Both the position numbers and the translations under genes were made by a program. From NCBI GenBank assembly GCA_015227615.1, contig JAALGZ010000009.1, positions 496,001-560,000 on the forward strand: 64,000 nt of DNA, written 5' to 3'. Below the pieces are notes generated by a model, which was given only the letters and a program-made list of their open reading frames with translations, was not told the DNA's origin and made no database searches. This document shows positions 37,801 to 49,930 of this stretch, piece after piece. Numbering within the stretch: the stretch's first letter is position 1; the number at the start of each line of letters is the position of its first letter. The DNA is from Labyrinthula sp. Ha (taxonomy: Eukaryota > Sar > Bigyra > Labyrinthulida > Labyrinthulaceae).

Positions 37801-40800
37801 ACCACATTTTGACTAACAATGATTCTACAAATAGAGATAAATAAAATTTGATGCATCGGTTGCATAATGTGAGAACTAATCTTGGTTTAATGAGAAACAT
37901 CTGTATTATTTCGTCAAATTATTAGAAAGAAAAAGTAGAAATTAGACTTCAGAAAAATAAAGAAAGTGTAGTTAATATTATTTTCAAAGAAATTGAGTGT
38001 AAGAAAAAGTAACCATGTCAGAAAAATATTGTATGATATTGCTATTTATTATGTAGAAGTAAAAGACACTTTTGATCAGCCCCGTTACCCTCTATTATTA
38101 ACATTTATTTTAAGACATTACGTTGTTCTCTGTTTTTTGGGTACATGTTATACTTGGATTTAGAGTGGGCTTCAAAATAAATGATTTGAGTAGTAGTTGA
38201 CAAAGATTCTATCGCCAACTATATTTTTAGGTTGTTAACCTAACACCATGAATGTAAGATAGCATAATTATCCAGGAGTTATGAAACTATCCTCAGGTTT
38301 AATGTTCAGTCACTGGTAAAACTTTGTTACGATAAGAGAATATTTATGTTCTGCTATTAAATTTCTAACTCCTCTAAATTAAGTATAAATAACAGAGGTC
38401 TATATGACAGCACTCAGCGAATTCAAAAAAAAACTCCAAAGAGTACATATTTTGTAGAATCAATAACATGTTTGCAAATAAACTTAATCTAAGGTGTTGT
38501 TTTGGGTTAAAACATCTCTATCTTCTTTTTATAATTTATCCTTAGACTCAATATAAATCAAGTCTGGTACGTGAACTGCATAACGTTTAACTATTTTTTG
38601 CTAAATATAGAGATGATGTTCTATATAGATGGACGGGAAATCATATTTATCATCAGTAAAACCGTTTAATGAGTCTTAGTATCTTCATAGTTAACGTATG
38701 CACATGTAAGAATTTTTATGCAGGAATAAAACATAAAATTGGTTTTCTAAAGGAAATATTATTACATAGTTCAATGTACGGTATTATTTCAAGTATATTC
38801 CCCTTTCTGAAGCGCTAACAAAATGTAACTAATGTTACACTTTGTATCACTTACTGGAAGTCAGGAGCAACTTCTTGTGCAGTATATGGTTGTCACTGTA
38901 GGTAAATTTTCAATGGTCTATCAACCATTCAGGGTTGAAATGCTGCAGCCATAATAATTTCCGGGATAAGGGTTGATAAAGATTCTTGACCATATTCGTA
39001 ATTTAAAGAGTAAAGATGCCTCTTACTTTCTTGGATAATTTCTGCAAGAAAACAATAAATATATATCATGTAGTTACTCTCAGTGAGGAAAATTGAAATC
39101 CTGATTATCAAGAAGAATAGCCTTAATTATATATCTCATTCATTCTGATTGTGAAAAAGGGTATTTTGATCAATTCTCACGGTTTTCATATGAGATATAA
39201 ATGAGAAATCTAACTTGTCTTGCACTCCTAATGCTAATGCTAAGAACTATATTCATAATCCAATCGAAATACTAGATCAACTATAATGCTTCAAAAAGGA
39301 AAGTAGAAATTACATAATTTAATTGTTTATAATCACTCTATATGATTTGACACTCATTTCTCATATGTGAAAAATTTCTGGAATTTTGGTTTGAAACGTT
39401 TACTTCTAGTTGTTGCTACAATAAATAATTATATTAGTCGAATCTTTATTTATTCACAATTAATATCAGATTAAGAAATTTTGATTAGTGCCTAATGATT
39501 CTTTATTGAACGAAAAAATATTGTAAACTGAAAAGAAATTGTTCTAGTTTGACTGACAATGTTGTTCATCGTGTTCTTCGCTTCTAATCCTAGATATAAG
39601 CTAGCATTTTGAATTCAATGTTGTTCTCAAAATATACTATATACATCTACCTAGAAACTCTACACCAAGAAAATGCATTCCATCATATTTTTCATGGTTC
39701 TATAATTTTAACAGCAGCAGATTATAGTGACTGCAGTCTTTTTTTTGGAGCAGTAGATACTCCATAGAAAATACCTAGAATGTGTTAGCACCCTAATTTT
39801 TCCAAGCAAATGAAATAAGTTATCCTTTAATTCTAGTCCTAAATATACACAAAAGTTGTTTAACATACCAATTCTATTTACATTTTTTTTTCTCAATATG
39901 TGTATTTTAATAGTTTCAGTTAAACTTATACCTTAAAGTATCCCAAAGATTCACATATAAGTTTTTCTATGTTCAAACTTGGAGTATCCAATAAATAAAC
40001 TAGTAGAATATCAAGCAAATGAATTACCAAAGAAAACAATAAGTCATTGGAATATTTTAAAATATAGATCTGAATCAAATTTATCATTGAATTAGAACTA
40101 GAGTTTTAATCTAAGTAAATCCAGGTTGTTAATTAAAGGTTAACAGCGACATAGCAGCTATGCAAGCCCATTGATTTCCGAAAGATATGCATCCAGCATT
40201 ATAAAGGACAACTTAGATTTAAATAAAAACTGAATGTCTCTAAAGCAGTAAGGATTGAGTACAGATAAAACACAATATTCAAAAGATTCTTAGCAAGTTA
40301 ATTATGGAACTTAGAGCTACTGGACATACGCTATAGTTGAAATGCTAGCCCTTCTGAAAAAAAACGCTGCCCTCCTTATTCTATCCTTGTGTATGAAAAT
40401 AAACACTTTTTTCAAAAATATGCTAAGAAGAGACTTTGCAGTTACAAAGACAGTAACAAAACAAGTTGTGAGCCCAGACTTGGGAATCACTTGGGTATCC
40501 TGCTAGAGAGACTTGGTAGATCATTCAAAAAAGATGTTGGAATAGCTTGGTTCAACATGAGTTTAACTTTTAGTAAGTAGATATTGTATGTATGGTATTT
40601 ATTTACCAAGATCAAGTACGGAATCATTCTTTGCAAAATTTTATATAGGTAGGCTATAGTTCATACAAGCCATACTATTCAGTAATTATTTCCTAGATTA
40701 GAATCAGCGGATTGTAAAGGTGATTCAAGTATTCTATTCATAAATTCATGAAAAATATGTTCAAACTTCTTGTATCTTTTACAGTATAGCTGTTGTTTCA

Positions 40801-41512
40801 GCATTCTAAATAGGGTAACATTATGGAAACAAAAAATAGTAAAGTCTCAGAATCTGATACTATATATTTCTAGCTGCACTGATTATTGGCTTCTACATAA
40901 ATTGGCTTCTATAGAGAAAAATTGTACATTATATTCATCAATAATAAAAAACCAAAGTTTTTCTCTATTAGCCGAAGAAACTGAATGAAGTAATTATATG
41001 TAGCACCCTTACCTGTAAGATCGTACTGCAAGTTTAAGAAGGGTAAATAGATGTTGTGAAACAAAGCAATATTGGGAGAAAGCGAAAGAAATAAGCTATT
41101 CAATATATCCATATATAAATTCTTTTATTGAGCTACCCAAGAAGGATGCTTCTATTCAATGCGGCTAGAGGTGTGAGATGGACTCTTGAAAGGGTGTTGG
41201 AACAGTGTATAGAAAATGTATTATGTCTTGATTGAACAGTTGAAAGATTTCTTTGTGTACTCGTTCTCTCTCAAGATAACCTAAAACTTTAGGTTTTTAA
41301 GTTGAATAATATAAGCACATGTTTATCCATTAATAAAAATATAATTGGGTGTCTAAGAAGACCTTGATTAACAATGAGTTCAAAGGATGAACACACATGC
41401 TGATACACCTAAAATTATTTGTATTGAGAAATACTGCCTTCAGCTAAAAAATTCACCGCTCTGGTTTGATTCTTCGACTAGGAAAGAACTTCCTCCAACT
41501 AGTTTTCTAAAT

Positions 41513-42931
41513 TTATTCTTTTGCCTTATAAAAATAGTTGTGCACTGTTCCATTTATTCTCAAGTTTGTGATGCTACCGGAAAAAGAAACTGGACCCCAC
41601 GGAGTATCCATACGCGAAACTTTGCCTTTAGTTGGAACCTGAACATCAGCAGAATTAGTTTCCTGAAAGGACTGAGGATGCTGGCTCTGCAAATTAGCGT
41701 AACTAAATCTGTGCTGAAAGGAGTCAATTTGGGGTTGCATCCCCACTGTAGGGTTTCTATGCGGCTGAGCAAAACCATGTGAAAATCCTTGGACATCGCC
41801 GTCTGCGGATGAATTTCGATTTTTCGAGACTGCTGGTGTTATTACCGCATGCTCCTCATTATCTATAGATTCTAAATCTGCATTAGATTCGTTTGAATAC
41901 TGCATATATCTTGTGCGTTTTGCTTGAAACTTCTCAAATGGTGCAGCTAGTGATTCACCATGATCAGCAGCTTGCCCAGTATATTTCTGTCTTCCAAATA
42001 ATACAATTCTCTTATTTTTTGTATAGTTGCGACCAACAGCCAATTGTGTAGCTCGAGCTAAATGCATACTTTCATTCGTAAACCGGTCAATGTCAGTCAG
42101 ATTGTTCAATAGTGCTACTTCTCTAGGAATCCTATTAAAGAACTCTGTATTTCTTATCATATTCTTAAATTTTTTTTCTTTAGCATTATATGCCACATAA
42201 AGGTATTCATAAGAATGACCTGCTATTTGAGAAAGATAGTTACAAACAAGATCGACTTCTGTTCCATCCTGAATGAGAAATAACTTTGGACTATCAGAAA
42301 ACTCAGAGGCATGAGGTGTAACTAGAATTTCCCTTCCTCCATTATCATTTTCCAGAACCACAACATTTCTTTTCAAAATTTTTTTGTTTTCTTCAATTCC
42401 AAGCTGCCCTCTCAGGGTAAGAATTACAGAAACTTTTTTCTGTAAACCAGCAAAGTCATCTGTTTTAATTCTCCGAGTATAATAGTTAACAAGATGCCTT
42501 TTATTAAATAGAGAAATTTTATTCTCTTTTTTCTCTACTATTGGTTCAATTGCATGATCTGTTCTTAGTTGTCTTAAGTACGTATGCATTCCTTTCCAGT
42601 CTTCTTTTGGGATCGGGATTCCCAAGTTTTTTGCCATATTCTTAACACCTGTTAGATAATTAATAAGTCTGCCACTTGGAACTCCTTCTTTTTTCTTTTC
42701 AAGTGCAAATTTTTTGAATGAAGTTACGGAATAAACCAATCCTTTGTCGTCACAAAAATCCTTAAAAAGGTTCCAATGTTTAGAATAAGCAATTTCAGTG
42801 CTCTTTTTTAGAATCTTACCAGTAGTTGTTAGTGGCCTAGATAGCTGAAGCAGCAAAGACGCTTCTTCTTCATTAGTAGCACTGCTGCTTGGAAGGTTTT
42901 CTGTCAAACTTTCCACGTTATTACTATTCAT
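41513..42931 (-). mobile_element. Tyrosine-recombinase-like protein copy B (Crypton-like), intact frame
   Basis: A 472-residue frame from ATG to TAA. It has the same order of parts as copy A: SAM-like domain (KKSTEIAYSKHWNLFKDFC, NYLTGVKNMAKNL, EDWKGMHTYLRQL), catalytic-type region with LQKKVSVILTLRGQLGIEE, KFKNMIRNTEFFNRIPREV and HLARATQ, then a Tyr (RNY). A polar linker and the end motif TPWGPVSFSGSITNLRING with VHNYFY follow. Copies A and B match strongly through the first 300 residues and the last 25, while the linkers differ, which suggests selection on both ends. Classical recombinases have a second His/Trp and a catalytic Tyr about 35 residues after HxxR; these are not evident. An active Crypton-like integrase, a DNA-binding domesticated form and a newly decayed copy all remain possible. 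Confidence 0.6.
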
Positions 42932-45900
42932 ACTGTTCCGAAGGGATAAATTTCTTCTTCGGCTTCAATTCTTGACTTACAAAAATAATTATAAATTCTT
43001 AGCTATAGGGGATTCTATTTTTTCACTTTAAATGGAATAAGAGGATTATTAGTGGTTCAATGTTTTTCCGCTGGTTTTTATTCTCGCAATTAACACTTTT
43101 CGATGAGACTGTTGACTGGTAATGCAGCACTGTTTTCACATGAAGTTATTGAAGAATTTGTATCACTTTCAATTCTTGGAGGAATAATCACAAGATTATT
43201 CTAACCTTAGTTAATGGTGCCAAATATATAATATACAAAAAATAAACCATAATTAGCACAAACTTAATAGCCTTCTCAATATTTTTTGGTAGGTTCTTGA
43301 AGAAGAAAATTGCTTACTCGAAGGAACTTTGAATTCATGAGCAAAGGGATGTAACCTAGAGTCATTTACTGATACATCAATAACAAAAGACAAACTCTAA
43401 TTGAGTAATATACCATCATTTTATTTTTAATTCATATTATTTAATATTTTTATTCTCTTAAGAGTTTATTTTCCATCTTTTTAGCTCGGTGCATCGAAGC
43501 ATATATTTAGAAATCCAAATAGTAAAATTCCAATTTCATATTTAGGTAAGATGAAAGCATTAATGTTTAAGCTCATAGAATCTAAAATATTTTAATATAT
43601 TCTAATAAAATTAGGTGTTCCAACTACTTCCAACCCCTTCTACTACTAGTCGTACAGTCTTAGACCGGCAACAAGTATTCACAACTATTTCATACAGGTA
43701 TCTTATCAGATGCATGAAAGCTTCTAAGAGAATACTGTATCTTTGGCATTTTTATATTGATCATATTTTTTGGAAAACTATCTTTCTTCTTTTAATGGTG
43801 AGAACTGTATGCAACATTTATTTGTTCACCTAGTTACGGAGATAAATGCAGTTACTTTAAAGTAACAGAAAACCCTTCAGAGTGTCTACAATAAACGAGT
43901 ATGAGATTAAGATCCTAACAGGAAAACTTATATCTTATCATATTCTAAGTTTAAGCTTGTAGGGTAAAAAATATTTCTGATTGAGGATATTAGGGTCCTG
44001 AAACTTAAATAGCCTGAAAATAAATTCTTAAAATAGTTAACGAGGTTAAAATGTAACCACAAAACTCAAACTGATCCATTATTCCCTTATTAATAAATAT
44101 TTTTGTCCAAGGATATATTTATATTCACTTAACCTGAATCATTTATCTGAGAATCTCCTTTAATTACTAAGTGAAATTCCAGTGAGGATTAAATTTGAAC
44201 CACTACTCAAACTACATCTTAGGCACTAAGAATCGGCTTTCACTATAGTCAAATAGGAATGACAAAATATATGAAAACTTTATTACCATAACAAATTATA
44301 TCTCTTTAAATTCTTAGACGAAAGCTCATAGGAAGCATAATGAAAGATTAAATAGAATATTTCAGAAGCTAAACTGCCTTTATCAATAAAATATTTAGAT
44401 TCAAAGCTATGATTTCAAAATGATCCATGAAATATTGCTCTATGAATAAAGTAGGAAATTTTTTTTTTAACTACAATCCTCTAGTATGGAAAATATATGA
44501 TTAGTGCAAGATCATTAAAATAAATTTAGCTGTATGGGTTTATGTAGAAGAGAGAATATTCCACGATATCATGTTCCTGGATTATCAATTACTGTTGGGA
44601 TATTCCAGTTAAAGTTGACCAAAAGTATCTATGCTTAACTGAGCTATAGGTGACAAAATATTGAGGTATTACTGCTTAGCGAGATAATTTTCTCAACGAT
44701 TACCTGGTTTCGAATTCCCACCCACTATGTATTCACCCTATACTTTTACTTCTGTCAATAATACCCTAAGAAGGGAACATTCAAATTTTTCAATCAATTT
44801 AATGTATCTAGGTTTATTTCATACTGTGGAAGATTAGAGTAGTACAATGAATTTAAGGACGATATAGCTTTTTAGTGGTTGTTCAGGTATCTCTCTTAGT
44901 TTTATATGTTTAATATTTGAGTCATCGCTAAGCGTAACATGTCTATAAGAATTATGGACAGTGTATAAAGCTGGTTTTTTTTTTCAAACTTGGCGAAAAA
45001 TATTGATATTAACTCGTTATTAAGCTCAACAAGAATTTTTGGATAAGCTTAGGGATATCCCATAATATGAGGTAAAGAGTTTGAATGAAATTACATAGAT
45101 TATACGAAGATGTGGCAGAGGAATAGCCAAAATTCAAGAGATTGGGCTCTGGCACAGAGATCATTCGTGTCAAATCATAAAAGTGGCCACTTAACAATAA
45201 TATATCTCTTCAAAATATACTAGATTCTCAATATTGTATTTCTGTTTTTCAATAATATTTTGAAATCTTTTCGAGATATTTTTCCGTTGTGATGAAGATA
45301 TTCGCTGGAAAAAATTAATTCATCAGTAATTAGAATATTAAAAAAATCACCGTACTGAGCCAATTCTAAATTAAAAAGTATCAGCTCGAGTCAATCGTAT
45401 TATACGATTCAATATTACAGCTTTTGATTTGTGAGAAATGCTAGTAATCACCATAGAATGCAATATTTAGAATTATGCTTACATTACGCATTACATTGGC
45501 TATGTTTTAACTGAATTGCACAGTGATAATGTGAAGAAAAAATTATTAGTTAATCGCTCGAAATTTATAGATACTGACACAAAGAAGCAACCTTTCCCAG
45601 ACCGTATTGCCTGTAACTATCAACCTCAAAATCTAAACAAGCAAAAATTTTTCATAAGTTAAACCGTTAATCTAAACTTCCTCCTATATCTTAGGAAAGT
45701 AGAATTCGAAGTCTTACTAAACTATTTTATACCTATCTGCAGAGGCCTATGATAAGTAGCGCACTCCAAGCAAGTATCGTACAATATGAGTACAGAACTT
45801 CTTGAAGCCAACAAACAATAGCTATGATAAGAGATGATGTACTCCTTTAAACAATTACTATAATTCTATAGCACCGTAGAGCGGATTTAGTGAATTACCA

Positions 45901-48900
45901 GCCATTTCTGAAGCATTTTCATGATATTTGGTTCCTTTCATAAGTAATAACTCTACATCCTTCTTAATCTCTTAATAATGAGGTCGCATCAAATATGAAT
46001 ATTATCAATTTCCTTAGCACATCCTAGCTTTCAATTTAATTGAAAAAACCATAATAGAAAGTTTTTATCTTCATGGAAGTATATGAAATTATTACATATA
46101 TCCTTGAATTTTACACAATTTTGAATGAAGAAATAATATTAAAGTGGCGTTTGGTAACGCTCACTTTAGTTAGAAATATAAGAAGTTCCTAGAAAAGGTG
46201 ATAAATACATGCATATAATTTATAACTTATTTACATGTTACTAGCGCTATGTATATATAACTTTTCCTATAATGTTACGGAATAAAGGTTATGCAGTCAC
46301 CATCCTGCAATACAAAAAAATGTTTTTCTAGTAACTTATATTTTGTCCATAAGAGACGATTAATTCGTAAAATATATCCATGAACCAGCGTGAACAAGAA
46401 TAATTCATCATAGCATTTATTAAGACTAAGACGAGCTGCCATCAGATTTTAACCATTACTAAACTTAAAATACAACCAACTTAGTTCATCATTGCAGCTA
46501 GGAAATTTTAGTCCTGTTCAATTTTGGGCATCTATATTCCTAGTTGGAGCATATTCTGAGAGCAAAAACGCTTTTTCTTAAATCAAAAATAAGGGAGATT
46601 ATTGAAGCAAGAGAGAAACATGTACTTCAACATATATGTATGTATATATATATCTTCAATATATCAGTAGCTAATAAAAACTCTAAAAAAACCTTAGACA
46701 CAATGTTTGTGAGTTTTATGAGCAGACAGAATTGTGGCAATGTATCCTCAATATGAGGAGAGCTTTCCTTAGGGCGTTTCACTCAGCGCAACCTCTATTG
46801 CTTTAAGAGGGTTTAACACATTCTAATCTGTAACTATTACTTCCTTATAGTCATTTCATTTTCTTCTTTGCTTTATAATTTTGAACTTGAAAAGCTCTAA
46901 AAGTGGTATTTTAGGGCTGCTTTCCCCCTTGGTGGATAAAGAAAGCTAAGAGACCAATATCAAGGTATCTAATTATCACAAGCAAGTTTAACCTATATTT
47001 CCAACAGAGTGAGAGATCTCTTTTCCTTAAAAAGTTGATACTAGACTGTATTATCATTATTATTTTGGAGTTTCAAGGGAGAATATTTTGTTACGCCAAG
47101 TATACTAGTTCTTTTTCAATTTCGAAGTATTGAATCAAGACTAGATAAGATGATACAACCTCAATATTTCCTGAACAAGTGGGCCCTTATCTTTATGTTT
47201 ACAAGGTCATTTTATTAGCGCTCTTAGGTGAACTTCATGCAGCTCACAATATGCTGGATTGAGCTCTCTCCCGTTATGGGGTGCAATTCAGGACGCCGTA
47301 ATACGACAAAGAGAGAGTTCTTCAAAGTATTCTTCTATTCAAGCTCAACTATCAATTATGATACTACGAAAATTATTTTTATGCATCGGAAATTTAAGAA
47401 TAAAACACTTTTCTCAGGCATTGATCATCGATCACTAAAGCGATAGCTAGTTGCTACATAACTACATATATGTTTGTCAGTACAGTAGGCATATTTGGCT
47501 GCTGCAAATAAACCTAATTACCTTTCTCACAAAAAATATTTAAATGAAAAAGAATGAATTAAAAAATCCGATTGATGCTTATGTCTCAATTTCTGCTATA
47601 AAAAGCAAATCCAAATTTTCTGTTAGGACACGATTTTGTAAAAAAATAGAAAAAAAAACAAGATTTAGATGTACCCAGACTAGCAAAGAATTCATTCAAT
47701 ATTTCTATAGTTTCTAACAAAAGTGAAATTTCATAGCTTTTCCGCAAGCTTCCTCTAAAATCATAAGAAAGATTACATCTTGACTTAAAGAAGTATCATC
47801 TGATTTCTTTTCAAATTGTATAAAAAATATTCAAAGTTCTAGTCCCTCTGCAACATACTCTCTCAGAAAATGAAGAGGCATTAATGAGTCGGAAACATTT
47901 AACATAATTTAGTGCCTCTATGCCTTTTGTTCAAGAAGGGTGTCGTGATAACAGTTATTTTCAAACCACTTTTAAGTGACTTTATTGGCTTCCCCATAGA
48001 GTTGAATTTGAAATAAAACTCCAAGAAGTTTGCAATAACTGGTGAACTGTCTAAACGAGAAAAATAATCATCAAAGCGAATAATATGGCAGCAGGAATCT
48101 ACTAAGAAAATTCTTAAAATAATTACATGATCCTTATTTGTTATGTTTCTAGGTAATAAATTGGAAAGAAAGGGGTTGCTAAACTGAAGTTGCAAAATTG
48201 GAAATTCAAAATCTGGCCATGCTCAATGTTTATAACAAGGGCTACGTATCAGGCTCTCTATGTTGCAAAGAATCATATTGTATGTATTGACAAACTCCCA
48301 TAAGCCGACTATCAAGGCATCCATATAGCTGAGCTCAATAAAAATAAGACACCAATCTCCATATATAGTCATTCTTAAAATTAATGCTACGTATTTTGAT
48401 ATGTTTAAGTTGCGTAGTCGGCTTCAGTTTTTCACTAAATACTACATCTTTAGTCATGTAGTGGTACCTTGCATTTCAGTATGTGAATACCTTCACAAGA
48501 ATTGACGTTGCTCTGGGTTCGTAGCCTGTGCTTTGAGATTCCCCATGGAATGAAGGCTTCTGTGAATCGACCAATTAGTTGATGAGAAAGATGAGCTGTC
48601 AGTTTTGCAGAAACTTGCTTCTTATTCAGTATAAAGACTATGCTTGATGCACTACAGCAATACAGCACTCTGTTACTACAAACGCTGGAAACTTGTACAG
48701 CAAAGGAATTCTTCGAGTTCATTTCCACTTTGTTATATTTTGCTTATTTGCGACACTATCGTGGCACCGATGATAGTACATAAAATGAGAATAGAGTCTT
48801 TGACCTTTTCGTTGCTACTTGTTTTCATGACAAAATGCGCATCAAAGAAATGTTTTGAGTCATGTCCCTTTTTCAAGAACATTTTACTTTGGTTTCAAGG

Positions 48901-49930
48901 AACACACGAAATATGTTCGTCGACTGGTCTCGATTTAAAAAAACTTCCGTCGATATGAACCAACCGAGGCATTTGAGGTTAAATCCATGTGATTGCTATT
49001 TCTGCTAGCATATATTGAATTGGTATAGAATAAAAGGATATTGTACGACAAAGTTATTATTTCTTTCTAGTGTTACGTGTTATTACTTATATCATAATTA
49101 TTTGAAAATTAAAACTGCTGCTCTGCTTTTCTAAGAGAAATCTTAACAAAAAATCAAAGTACGCTCTTGTTTAAGCCGCTAATTTAACACGTTGACTATT
49201 GTGTCCAACGTAGACATCACAATATTCTGTCGATAGAGCTCCTATAATCTATTAATACACTTAGCAAAGACACATAGGAGCTATTCTTGAGGCTTCACTT
49301 TAAGATTAGCTAAGGGTGGAATAGGAGCCTGAAGTAAGAACTGTATAAGTTTTTGTTTTTTTTATTATTTTGTTTACTTGGTGCATAACTAGAGAACTCA
49401 TACTCATTTAATAAGGTTGACAATGTCTTAAACATAGTATAAACAAACATTTTGATTTTCTCATGGAAAGATTAATAGATATCCTTTCCTTCTTGAAAAG
49501 AATGTTTCCAGTTCTTCACATCTATTTTTTCTACAAGTTTCCAGTTAAGTAGCGTCAAATAGATCAGGCAGAACAAAATAGAAATACTAATGGAAGTCTC
49601 ATAAGATTGTAATTACTCTTTTCCTAAGTGTCTTCAACTTCGTCTGCATTCGAGAGGAACTAGAGATAATAGAATAATAGCTGGAACATTATTAAATATG
49701 TTTCTGCTTTAGATCCAAATTAGTAGTCTGGTTCGTTTGAATAAGAGATGCAAAAACAACTGAGAAGCAAAAGGTAGAGAAAAATTATTCCTAGAGTCTT
49801 TTTAAGAGAACCCAAGATTAAGACAAGCAAAAAAGAGAAATTTGATGCTCAGCTTCTCGCCTATGCACAATGTACTACTCTGGTCCACTATACTACATCG
49901 AACGTAACATTCCAGCATGTCGAGCTTTTG
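42932..49930. other. 7-kb gene-free AT-rich interval
   Basis: I found no gene I can support. Minus-strand frames at 47899..48195 and 48450..48728 are about 90-100 codons long but begin with TTG/GTG or lack any family likeness. The upstream box of copy B lies at 43117-43129. No RNA genes or tandem arrays were seen. Confidence 0.5.
43117..43129. promoter_or_regulatory. Shared upstream box of recombinase-like copies (copy B)
   Basis: TGGTAATGCAGCA about 186 bp upstream of the copy B ATG, matching the box upstream of copy A at nearly the same distance. T-rich flanks on its gene-proximal side are also broadly similar in the two. Confidence 0.35.

Larger units (their letters stand above)
34403..41512. 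other. 7.1-kb gene-free AT-rich interval
   Basis: No frame longer than about 70 codons is convincing here. The upstream box shared with the copy at 41513 lies at about 34583-34595, and a run of 14 G sits at 34788-34801. The rest is A/T-rich without clear tandem repeats. Confidence 0.55.

Noticed and set aside
47899-48728. Two adjacent minus-strand frames of 90-100 codons
   Set aside because: Non-ATG starts or no family likeness; I could not join them by GT..AG introns.
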